Part shown: piece by piece, positions 8,508 through 16,497 of the stretch
How the letters are laid out: every line of letters begins with the position of its first letter
Numbering within the stretch: the first letter of the stretch is position 1
NCBI GenBank assembly: GCA_025062295.1
Contig: JANXAJ010000016.1
Coordinates: forward strand, 1-33,503
Source: Bacteroidia bacterium
GTDB taxonomy: Bacteria; Bacteroidota; Bacteroidia; SpSt-205
DNA: 33,503 nucleotides
Reading direction: 5' to 3'
Made by a program: the position numbers and the translations under genes
Notes under the pieces: model-generated
Seen by the model: only the letters and a program-made list of their open reading frames with translations
The model's database searches: none
What the model was told of the DNA's origin: nothing

Positions 8508-9707
8508 ATGACTTGTAGGTGGGTTGGATGGATTGCAGGATACCTCCTTGCTCAGGGTACAGGGGATTTAGTGGTCGTCTCTGAGACAGGGGAGCCCTTT
8601 CGCCTATACCTCAATGGTGAATGGCTTTCTGAAGCCCCTGTAACTCGTGTAGAAGCTCACGAGGTTCCTGAAGGAGTTCAAAAAGCTACCTTTTACATTT
8701 ATCCTTCAGAAGGGAAGGTGGTTCAGTTTAGAAAAAGCTTACATGTAGAAGCAGGATATGTAGAGTATTACGCCATTCGCAAACGAAAGGGACAATACAA
8801 TGTGGTTTTATACAACCGCACTCTTCGGCAGGAAGAAGAAACCCCTCTGCCTACACCGCCACCCTCCCTTCCTCCTCAGCCTTCCCCACCTACGCCACCC
8901 TCGAGCCAAACCCAAGGCACAACCATCATTTTCAATCCTACAATACAAGTTCAGACAGGAAATGGGACTCAGATTAGTGCTCCCCCTGCAGTTCATTCTC
9001 CCCCTCCCTCTTCCCCACCCGGAGGAGGGAGTTCTTACAGCGGACCCTGTAATTGCCTCACACCCATGAGTCGAGAAAGCTTCGCTCAAGCACGGAGTAG
9101 CCTCCTTCGGGAGCCTTTTGATGAAATAAGACTAGAAATAGCCAAAGGCATCGCCCGACAGAACTGTCTCCTTGCTCAGGATGTGCGAGAGCTTGCAGAG
9201 CTCCTTAACTTTGAAGAGAACCGATTGGAGTTTGCTGAGTTTGCTTATGACCACACTCATGATGTCTCCAATTACTTCACGGTAGGAGAGGCATTTCAGT
9301 TCTCTTCCACTCGTGAGAGGCTTATGCAGTTCCTTCAGTCTCGGAAAGCCCGCTATACCTGCAGTGGTGAGAGTCCTACTTTACCCCCTAACCCTTCTAG
9401 AGCCTGTATGCCTTGTATGAACAATTCTGACTTCATGCGAGCCCTCAATACCCTACGAGCCACAGCGAGTGAGAATGCTCGCCTTGAGATAGCAAGGCAA
9501 ATCGCCACGACTAACTGCTTATCCGCCGAGCAGGTACGCGATATATGCAGAGCCCTAAGCGCAGAGCCCAATCGCTTAGAGTTTGCGAAATATGCCTATT
9601 CTCGGAGTTGTGATCCTCAGAACTACTTTATAGTCAATCAGGCATTTGCTTCGACTTTGAGTCAGGAGGAGCTAGCCCGATATATCCAAAGCAGGGGAGG
9701 AAGGTAA
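8508..9707 (+). CDS. Secreted protein with N-terminal beta domain, Pro-rich linker and two tandem DUF4476-like domains
   Basis: RLEIAKGIARQNCL...NRLEFAEFAYDHTHDVSNYFTVGEAF and RLEIARQIATTNCL...NRLEFAKYAYSRSCDPQNYFIVNQAF repeats. ATG 8508 chosen over 8502 because of TAAATTTG box (8497-8504). Confidence 0.8.
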   Translation: MTCRWVGWIAGYLLAQGTGDLVVVSETGEPFRLYLNGEWLSEAPVTRVEAHEVPEGVQKATFYIYPSEGKVVQFRKSLHVEAGYVEYYAIRKRKGQYNVVLYNRTLRQEEETPLPTPPPSLPPQPSPPTPPSSQTQGTTIIFNPTIQVQTGNGTQISAPPAVHSPPPSSPPGGGSSYSGPCNCLTPMSRESFAQARSSLLREPFDEIRLEIAKGIARQNCLLAQDVRELAELLNFEENRLEFAEFAYDHTHDVSNYFTVGEAFQFSSTRERLMQFLQSRKARYTCSGESPTLPPNPSRACMPCMNNSDFMRALNTLRATASENARLEIARQIATTNCLSAEQVRDICRALSAEPNRLEFAKYAYSRSCDPQNYFIVNQAFASTLSQEELARYIQSRGGR

Positions 9708-9727
9708 TCCCTTGTGCCAGCTGGCTT

Positions 9728-9961
9728 TTATATCTGCCTGTGAGTTCCATCACAGAAGGGTGGGGTTTTGGTATGCTTACAGCCGCAGAACCATACCTTT
9801 TTGGATTCATCTATACTCACTTTGATAGGGGAAAAGCCCGTGCCCCTATGACTGCCGTCGCAGAAGGGTTGTTTTGCACTGCGTCCGCATGCACACCAAT
9901 AATAAGTCCCTGGATTAAGCTGCACACCATATGGCGCCTTCTGAGGAACGTGAAACGACAT
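9728..9961 (-). CDS. Tandem CDGSH iron-sulfur domain protein
   Basis: Two CDGSH-type motifs: CACGRSAKQPFCDGSH and CGCKHTKTPPFCDGTH in 77 aa. Confidence 0.9.
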   Translation of the reverse strand: MSFHVPQKAPYGVQLNPGTYYWCACGRSAKQPFCDGSHRGTGFSPIKVSIDESKKVWFCGCKHTKTPPFCDGTHRQI

Positions 9962-10078
9962 ACGTATGGCGAATAAAACAAAAGTTTTTTATCATGCCGC
10001 AGAGGGTCTCATGAAGAAGAGCTGACGGACACCTCTCACCATACCTGTGAGCTCACCACAATAATCCCTTTAATTCCG

Positions 10079-10086
10079 CATCTTTG
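10079..10086 (+). promoter_or_regulatory. -7-like box CATCTTTG
   Basis: One mismatch to TAnnTTTG; 4 nt before ATG 10091. Confidence 0.45.
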
Positions 10087-10090
10087 TATT

Positions 10091-10846
10091 ATGCATACAC
10101 TACGTGTAGTAGGAGGGCTGATAGTCTTGGCTTTCGCTCAAGAGACTTCTTCTCCTAGCGATTATGAGAATCCCTCCCAAAAGAAAGCGCGCGGAGGAAT
10201 TCAGTTTTACCAGGAAGTAGCCTACAATTCCCTCTTAGGAAGTCCAGAGACCCTTCAAAGCTCAGTAGAGGGACTCGGCTCTATCAAGATTAATCTCAGC
10301 TTGCTTCCGCGTCTGCGCTTTGGGGCTTTCTATTTTGGGGCAGGTGGGGGTATCGCGATCCGAGAAGTCCGCTTTGAAGAGCCTCTCATCCTTTTCTCTA
10401 CCCCCGAGAAGCGATTTAATTACTTTGTTGATTCCATGCCAGAGAATGTTAGAACAAAAAGTAAATTCCAGCTAGGCTACTTACGGATTCCAATAGAGAT
10501 TGGTATCCTTCGCAGAAACTTTAACTTTGCCGTCTTTGCCTATGGCGAAGCCCTTATTTGGTCAAAGCATAAGCGTAAATACCGAGAAGGAAATGATCTC
10601 AGTCGCTTTATTGTGTATGGAAATCGCAACTTCCAAACAGAAATAGTTCAATATGGAATAGGCGGACGGATTGGATATAGGGGCATCGGTATTTTTGGTG
10701 CGTACAATTTATCGCCTTTATGGAGGTCTGAGAAAGGGCCTAAGAATGTACGGGCACTTCAAGCAGGAATCTACATTTTTCAAACGCTCCACACAGGCTC
10801 TTCTTCTCCTACACGAAAAGCGAGTTTAGTTTTGACTCAGCTGTGA
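10091..10846 (+). CDS. Outer-membrane beta-barrel-like protein (PorT-like family appearance)
   Basis: Signal-like N-terminus and alternating beta-strand pattern (FGAFYFGAGGGIAIREVRF, LGYLRIPIEIGIL, IGGRIGYRGIGIFGAYNLSPLW). Confidence 0.6.
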   Translation: MHTLRVVGGLIVLAFAQETSSPSDYENPSQKKARGGIQFYQEVAYNSLLGSPETLQSSVEGLGSIKINLSLLPRLRFGAFYFGAGGGIAIREVRFEEPLILFSTPEKRFNYFVDSMPENVRTKSKFQLGYLRIPIEIGILRRNFNFAVFAYGEALIWSKHKRKYREGNDLSRFIVYGNRNFQTEIVQYGIGGRIGYRGIGIFGAYNLSPLWRSEKGPKNVRALQAGIYIFQTLHTGSSSPTRKASLVLTQL

Positions 10847-10849
10847 ATA

Positions 10850-11491
10850 ATGGAGGATACCCCCCGACATCAAGGATTGCGTCGTCGGTTAGTTCAGCAC
10901 CTATCGGCAAAAGGCATTCAGGACAAGCGAGTCCTAAAAGCCATGGAAGCGGTTCCACGCCACCTTTTTGTGGAACCGACTCTACGGGAGCATGCATATG
11001 AAGATAGGGCCCTTCCGATTGCAGAAGGGCAGACGATTAGTCAGCCTTACACAGTAGCTTACCAAACGGAACTTCTTGCTATTGAGCCAGGGCAGAAGGT
11101 TCTGGAGATTGGAACAGGGTCGGGCTACCAAGCAGCTATTCTCTGTGAGATGGGAGCAGAAGTGTACTCGGTGGAATTAGAGCGCAACCTTTATGAGCAA
11201 GCAAAGAAACGCTTAGAGAAATTAGGGTATGCTGTCCGTCTGCGCTGGGGCGACGGGCAGTTTGGCTGGCCGACCTATGCTCCGTTTGACCGAATCTTAC
11301 TCACAGCTGGAACAGAAAAGATACCCCCTGCTCTTTTTGAGCAGTTAGCAGAAGGCGGTCTTCTGGTGGCCCCGGTCACGAAGGGCTTTCATGAGGTAAT
11401 GATGCGATTCCGTAAATCTAAGGGAGCCATTATTGCTGAGGAAAAAGGATACTTTCGCTTTGTCCCTCTACGTCGCTTTGAAAGAGGATAA
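10850..11491 (+). CDS. pcm: Protein-L-isoaspartate O-methyltransferase
   Basis: GQTISQPYTVAYQTELL, VLEIGTGSGYQAAILCEMGAEVYSVE, FDRILLTAGTEKIPPALFEQLAEGGLLVAPV. Confidence 0.93.
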   Translation: MEDTPRHQGLRRRLVQHLSAKGIQDKRVLKAMEAVPRHLFVEPTLREHAYEDRALPIAEGQTISQPYTVAYQTELLAIEPGQKVLEIGTGSGYQAAILCEMGAEVYSVELERNLYEQAKKRLEKLGYAVRLRWGDGQFGWPTYAPFDRILLTAGTEKIPPALFEQLAEGGLLVAPVTKGFHEVMMRFRKSKGAIIAEEKGYFRFVPLRRFERG

Positions 11492-12250
11492 TCCAAAGAG
11501 CTCAAGGGCATTCTGAGTGGTGATGTTCAGTACAGCTTCTTCTGAGGTGCAGTGTAAAGCAGCAAGCGCCCGAGCCACATAAACTACATAGCTGCTTTCA
11601 TTTCGGCGTCCTCGAAAAGGCACAGGAGCTAAATATGGGCTATCCGTCTCCAAAACAAATCGGTCTAAGGGCAGTCGTTTGACCGCTTCTTGGAGGGCTA
11701 AAGCATTCTTATAGGTAAGAACACCCCCAATCCCCAGGTAAAAGCCTGCCTCTATAATCCGCTTACCCTCTTCATATGAGCCGGTGAAGCAGTGAAATAC
11801 CCCTCTCACTTGGTAGGGGTGAAGTAGATGAAGCGTTTCATCAAGGGCCTCTCGGAAATGAATGGAAAGAGGAAGATTTAATCGCTGAGCCCACTCAATC
11901 TGATAGGCAAATGCTTCTGCTTGCCATTTGAAGGTGTCCCGATGATGAAAAAGATCTATGCCTACCTCTCCAATAGCTACCCAAGGGGCCTCCGCAAGCT
12001 CGGACTCTAAAAGGGCGAGCTGCTGCCGAAAATCTGCCTTGACATAAGCAGGGTGAAGCCCTATCATGCCATAGTAGAAGAAAGGTTCAGAAGCCACCAA
12101 CGCTTTGACCTGCGGAAGGGTATGAACATCAAGATTGGGAAGCAGCACAGCTGCACAAACCTGCCGAGCTCGGTAGGTAAGGAAAGAAAGATCTGCTTCA
12201 AATTCCTTCAAAAACAGGTGCGCATGCGTGTCAATTGCACGGCTTTCCAT
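11468..12250 (-). CDS. TatD family metal-dependent hydrolase
   Basis: AIDTHAHL, AIGEVGIDLFHHRDTFKWQAEAFAYQIEWAQRLNLPLSIHFREA, GVFHCFTGSYEEG, VLETDSPYLAPVPFRGRRNES. Confidence 0.93.
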   Translation of the reverse strand: MESRAIDTHAHLFLKEFEADLSFLTYRARQVCAAVLLPNLDVHTLPQVKALVASEPFFYYGMIGLHPAYVKADFRQQLALLESELAEAPWVAIGEVGIDLFHHRDTFKWQAEAFAYQIEWAQRLNLPLSIHFREALDETLHLLHPYQVRGVFHCFTGSYEEGKRIIEAGFYLGIGGVLTYKNALALQEAVKRLPLDRFVLETDSPYLAPVPFRGRRNESSYVVYVARALAALHCTSEEAVLNITTQNALELFGLSSFKAT

Positions 12251-12822
12251 GTGATCGTGGGGTAAATTCGGAGGAGCTCATACTTCATACGATCAATAAT
12301 AGGGGCAAGAGAGTCCTCTGCACCAGCAACCTTGAAATAAGAAGCTATCATCAGCGCATACCGAAGAGAATCGGTGTAAAACAAAAGAGCATGCGTTGGA
12401 GCCTCACCATAAATTTCATAAAAAAATCCTTTCCCTCCTGGTCCTCGAATAAATTTTTCTTGAATATCCGTAGCTCTAATAGCATGTTTGTAAATAAGCT
12501 TTCGGTAAGTTTCTAATGCTTTTTGAGGGGTTTTATGCAGAGTCTGCAAATCATGAGCAGTAATATGCCAGTAGGCATCTAACTCAGGAAAGTAAAGGTC
12601 AAACCAACAAGAATCCTTTGGAACATAGTGAAGCTTTGCATAAGCAGGATAGGCGAAGCGCATCGGGCAAATAGCACACTCTAGTGTATCATATTTGCCT
12701 GTATCAGGCATCTCTATACGAGGATAGGCTTTGGGACGAGGAAGCCTCGGCGTTTCGCAGGAGGCGATAAGCCCGAATCCGATCAATCCGATGGGCACTG
12801 CCCTCCACCACTTCAAACGCAT
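12208..12822 (-). CDS. gldD: Gliding motility lipoprotein GldD-like
   Basis: Lipoprotein signal MRLKWWRAVPIGLIGFGLIASC; PRPKAYPRIEMPDT, CPMRFAYPAYAKL; CWFDLYFP, YKHAIRATDI, FYTDSLRYAL; adjacent to gldE as is usual in Bacteroidota. Confidence 0.8.
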   Translation of the reverse strand: MRLKWWRAVPIGLIGFGLIASCETPRLPRPKAYPRIEMPDTGKYDTLECAICPMRFAYPAYAKLHYVPKDSCWFDLYFPELDAYWHITAHDLQTLHKTPQKALETYRKLIYKHAIRATDIQEKFIRGPGGKGFFYEIYGEAPTHALLFYTDSLRYALMIASYFKVAGAEDSLAPIIDRMKYELLRIYPTITWKAVQLTRMRTCF

Positions 12823-13993
12823 AGTCCTGATAAGTCAAAATTTCGCCTTTCTGGGGAATTCTTTTTGCAAGCGAAAGTAAAAACTCGGCTAAGTTTTCCG
12901 CTGTGCGTGCCTCCTCCTGAGTAAAAAAGTCCGTGGGAAGTCCTAAAAGTTCTTGAACCAGCAGAAGAGGGGTCTGGGCCTTGAAACAAAAAGAACCATC
13001 CGAATACATCTCATATAAGGCTTCTGTACCGCGAGCTTCTTCCTCTCCATACCCGAAAACCACCTCTAAGAGTCTCTGGAGAGAAAGAAGCCCAGCAATG
13101 TTCCCAAACTCATCTACTACAATAGCTACATGTTGGCGCTTATTCTTAAGCTCCAAGAGAAGGTCGTATGCATTCTTTGTCTCGGGAACAAAGTAGGCAG
13201 GACGAATGAGAGCTTGCCAATTTTTGAGGTCTTCTTTATCCCAGTGTGGAAGAAGATCCTTGAGAATGAGAATCCCAATAATCTCCTCTTGCTCACTCCT
13301 ATGGACAGGGATGCGAATATAAGGGATATCAGCGACCGCTTTCTTGAGCTCTTCCCATGAAAGATCAGCCGACACACTCCTCATGTCCATTCTGGATATC
13401 ATGAGAGACTTTACAGGAAGCTGCCGAAGTAAAAGGATGTTTTTTAAGATCTTCTTTTCTACGGGAGGAGAGATTTCAGAAGGAAGAGCCTCAACCATCT
13501 GGCTCAGCTTCTGAGGGGAGGCAGAGGGCTGCCAACGCGCTTCTATCCACTGACGAAGTCGGTCTAATCCCCGACTGGCAGGATAGATAAGCCAGAATAC
13601 ATGCTGAATGAGTGGGGTCCCTACTCGGAGAAAGAACCGGGGAAAGCTAATGGCTAAGGTTTTTGGAATAATTTCGCCAAAAAGGACAATACTTCCAAGT
13701 GCTACAGCACCAGCGATCGTCTCTCCTATAGCCCCCCATGGACGCGCTATCCGAAGAAGAATAAGGGTAACACCCAAATTCACTAGCGTATTTCCAATCA
13801 GAATGCTACTCAAAAGCAACTGAGGGCTTTCTGAAAAATATCGCAGCCAGTGTGTCCAAGGTCGATTGCGACCCTCTTGCATCAGCAAAGCTAACTGAGG
13901 AGGACTCAGCGAAAAAAACGCCGTCTCATACCCTGAAAAAAGCGCAGAGGCAAAAAGGAAGCCGATAGCCCCAGCAACTGGTAGGGGATCCAA
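12704..13993 (-). CDS. gldE: GldE-like CNNM/CBS/CorC-HlyC domain transmembrane protein
   Basis: ALFSGYETAFFSLSPPQL, ILIGNTLVNLGVTLILL, EIIPKTLAISFP, CBS pair (MISRMDMRSV...HVAIVVDEFGNIAGLLSLQRLLEVVFG), CorC-like C-terminus. TTG 13993 gives MDPLP N-terminus and follows TAtcTTTG (14008-14001). Confidence 0.82.
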   Translation of the reverse strand: MDPLPVAGAIGFLFASALFSGYETAFFSLSPPQLALLMQEGRNRPWTHWLRYFSESPQLLLSSILIGNTLVNLGVTLILLRIARPWGAIGETIAGAVALGSIVLFGEIIPKTLAISFPRFFLRVGTPLIQHVFWLIYPASRGLDRLRQWIEARWQPSASPQKLSQMVEALPSEISPPVEKKILKNILLLRQLPVKSLMISRMDMRSVSADLSWEELKKAVADIPYIRIPVHRSEQEEIIGILILKDLLPHWDKEDLKNWQALIRPAYFVPETKNAYDLLLELKNKRQHVAIVVDEFGNIAGLLSLQRLLEVVFGYGEEEARGTEALYEMYSDGSFCFKAQTPLLLVQELLGLPTDFFTQEEARTAENLAEFLLSLAKRIPQKGEILTYQDYAFEVVEGSAHRIDRIRAYRLLRNAEASSSQSLSSYRDA

Positions 13994-14000
13994 TTCAAGG

Positions 14001-14008
14001 CAAAGATA
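14001..14008 (-). promoter_or_regulatory. -7 promoter box TATCTTTG for gldE
   Basis: Exact TAnnTTTG on minus strand; 7 nt before TTG 13993. Confidence 0.6.
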
Positions 14009-14023
14009 TGTATATCCACTAAA

Positions 14024-14031
14024 TACTTTTG
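14024..14031 (+). promoter_or_regulatory. -7 promoter box TACTTTTG for ORF 14039-15976
   Basis: Exact TAnnTTTG; 7 nt before GTG 14039. Confidence 0.6.
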
Positions 14032-14038
14032 AAGTGAG

Positions 14039-15976
14039 GTGAAGTGGATCTGGCTCTGGATGCAATTGTGGCTTTTAAAGGGATCCGCAATCCAACCTAT
14101 GGATAGCGGAGGATCGGAGACGCCGCTTATGCATGCCCTTCGCGACATGGATACTCTCCTGCGTCGCTTTAGCAAGCAAGAGACCCTACAGCTCAAGATT
14201 GGAGAAGCTCCCATAGGAGCGGTTACAATCAAGAGGCAAAATGGATTTACGGCAGTGTATGCCTTTGATACAATTCAAGCTGTGGCAGGCCTGTATGCTC
14301 TTTTAGAGGAGAAACACGGACTTGCCTTTGTGCATCCGCTTCACACAGTACAAGTTCCTGCTTTGCGCTCGTGGCGGGAACTAACGATTCAGCCTCGCTT
14401 CGCCTGGAGAGGGTTTCATCTTCACACTCAGCACCCTATAGAACTGACCGAAGCCCTTCATAATCCTGCCTTCCCAAACGCAGAAGACCTTGTGCGCAGG
14501 TATATAGACTGGCTTATTCGGAATCGGCAGAACTACTTTGAGTTTTGCCTTTTGCGAAGTGTGAATCTGAAAGCATGGCTGCCCTATTTCACTCGGATTG
14601 TGAGATATGCGCGCTCACGAGGAGTAGAAGTTGGATTAGATGTATCTCTGCGAATGCAGCAGCAGCGAGCATTTCAGCTCCTACCCCGTTGGCGAACCTC
14701 AGCCAAAGCTCTCTCCACTACCCTTCTTCAGCTTAGCTCCACAGGGATTTCTCGCCTAAATGTAGAACTGACAACAGCTGAGTTTATTGGAAAGGCATGG
14801 GGTGCTTGGATAGATAGCCTCCTCCTCTCTGCCAAGCGGTATGGTATCCACTTAATGACCAGACAGCATGTGGTCCCCCCAGAAGCTTATGCGGTCGGCA
14901 CCATGAATCCTTCGCATCTACCGCCTCAAATGACCCTCTGTGTGCATTCAGTGATGTGCTACAGCCTGAAAGATACCCTCGCTCCTGTCTATCGGTGTCG
15001 CAACTTCTCACACCTTTATCACAGTATTGTAGAGGAGAGGAAGCATCGCCCAGTATGGTACTATCCCGAGACTGCCTACTGGGTCAGCTTTGACAATAGC
15101 GTCCCTGTGTGGCTTTTGTCTTACTTGCGTAGTCGTTTGGAAGATATTTTGCTAGTGGAAGGATCTGTAGAGGGACACCTTACCTTTTCCTCCGGCTGGG
15201 ACATTGGCTACTGGCTCTTTGATTGGAGTGTAGCTCGATGGAGTTGGAAGTACTTTTACGATGGGGAGGCAGAGGCTCCATGCCCTGCAGATGGACTTGT
15301 TAGGCTCTTCCATGAAGATACTCTCCAGTGGCTTCGGCTTATTCGGTTCCAAGATAGTGTGCTGGTAGGACGAGATGGGCTAAGCCTTATCACTCCTACC
15401 ACTGCTATAGATGAAATCAGTTGGAAATATCTACCTGCCTTCCAACCCCGCCTACCAGTCCCTCCTTGGCGACTCTACCGAGCTCCTCATCGGTACCATC
15501 CGCAGTTCGCTCCCCTTCTCCGAGGTCTTCAATCAGCCCTCCAGCAGTGGCCTTCATGGAGCTTTGCCGAACCGCAAGATACCCTCCTCAAGAAGCTTTT
15601 TCAGGAACTCAGATGGGCTTGGAGTCTTACCCATTGGAGGGTAGCTTTTCGATTGCATTGGCTTCAAGCTCTCCTCAGCGAGAGAGAATCTGCTTCCGAA
15701 AAAGCCCACATAGATAGCCTCTTTCAATATTTACATTTAGCCCAGCAGGCAGTCCTACACTTACCCATCCGCTATCCTCATACAATCCAGCGCAAAGTAT
15801 GTCGGGCAGGACACCGAACCTGCAAGCATCCACACCCCTCTTACCGATTCGGATACTTATATCCAGCAATAAGCCTGCACTTCTGGCGCAGGGAATTGGG
15901 TCAAATCACAAATGGACGCTGGGACCCAGGGTATCAGAATATATGGGATATCCCACGCATCATTGGTCTATGGTGA
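14039..15976 (+). CDS. Uncharacterised secreted protein, glycoside-hydrolase-like (GH20b/alpha-glucuronidase N-terminal-like region)
   Basis: 645 aa; FDTIQAVAGLYALLEEKHGLAFVHP...IQPRFAWRGFHLHTQHP resembles the domain-2-to-barrel junction of GH20/GH67-type enzymes; GTG start 7 nt after TActTTTG box. Confidence 0.5.
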   Translation: MKWIWLWMQLWLLKGSAIQPMDSGGSETPLMHALRDMDTLLRRFSKQETLQLKIGEAPIGAVTIKRQNGFTAVYAFDTIQAVAGLYALLEEKHGLAFVHPLHTVQVPALRSWRELTIQPRFAWRGFHLHTQHPIELTEALHNPAFPNAEDLVRRYIDWLIRNRQNYFEFCLLRSVNLKAWLPYFTRIVRYARSRGVEVGLDVSLRMQQQRAFQLLPRWRTSAKALSTTLLQLSSTGISRLNVELTTAEFIGKAWGAWIDSLLLSAKRYGIHLMTRQHVVPPEAYAVGTMNPSHLPPQMTLCVHSVMCYSLKDTLAPVYRCRNFSHLYHSIVEERKHRPVWYYPETAYWVSFDNSVPVWLLSYLRSRLEDILLVEGSVEGHLTFSSGWDIGYWLFDWSVARWSWKYFYDGEAEAPCPADGLVRLFHEDTLQWLRLIRFQDSVLVGRDGLSLITPTTAIDEISWKYLPAFQPRLPVPPWRLYRAPHRYHPQFAPLLRGLQSALQQWPSWSFAEPQDTLLKKLFQELRWAWSLTHWRVAFRLHWLQALLSERESASEKAHIDSLFQYLHLAQQAVLHLPIRYPHTIQRKVCRAGHRTCKHPHPSYRFGYLYPAISLHFWRRELGQITNGRWDPGYQNIWDIPRIIGLW

Positions 15977-15984
15977 GGAGTTAT

Positions 15985-16476
15985 TTAGCTGTACGGCTTT
16001 GGCGGCTCTTTTGGAGGAAGAGGTAGGGTTCCTGGAATTCCCAAGAGGGGAAACTCCTTCCGAAGAGGGTAGTATTCAAAGTCCTCGGGCAGGTAGATGC
16101 GACGCAGGTCAGGATGCCCCCTAAACTGAATTCCCATCATATCATAGGCTTCTCGTTCATGCCAGGCTGCGCCCGGCCAGAGGTCCACTACACTCTCCAC
16201 TATGGGCTCTGCTTCGGGCACCCGAGCCTTAACTCGCACCCGTATGCGCTTACTCAGGCTGACCAAGTTATACACAATCTCAAAGCGCAGCCCCTCTACG
16301 AAATGATCCGTAGCCCCAATATCTACTAAGTAGTCAAATTCATATCTCTCCCTGAGCATTCGCAGAAAAGATTTTAGCTTTTCTCGCTCCACTATGAAGG
16401 TCAGTTCTCCAGCGTATTCTTTGACTTCTAAGGCTTCAGCAGAGAGAGCTTCCTTCAAACTCACTAAGTGAGTCAT
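15985..16476 (-). CDS. nuoC: NADH-quinone oxidoreductase subunit C
   Basis: FDYLVDIGATDHFVEGLRFEIVYNLVSLSKRIRVRVKARVPEAEPIVESVVDLWPGAAWHEREAYDMMGIQFRGHPDLRRIYLPEDFEYYPLRKEFPL is diagnostic. ATG 16476 preferred over TTG 16494. Confidence 0.93.
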   Translation of the reverse strand: MTHLVSLKEALSAEALEVKEYAGELTFIVEREKLKSFLRMLRERYEFDYLVDIGATDHFVEGLRFEIVYNLVSLSKRIRVRVKARVPEAEPIVESVVDLWPGAAWHEREAYDMMGIQFRGHPDLRRIYLPEDFEYYPLRKEFPLLGIPGTLPLPPKEPPKPYS

Positions 16477-16497
16477 AGGTGCAAGGTAGAACAAATT

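Noticed and set aside
8808-9089. Antisense ORF over the Pro-rich linker
   Set aside because: Composition-driven shadow of the CCN-rich linker; G/R-rich translation without domain features.
9716-9725. Palindrome GCCAGCTGGC followed by TTTTAT between convergent genes as a terminator
   Set aside because: A hairpin would have only a 3-bp stem with a 4-nt loop; too weak to support.
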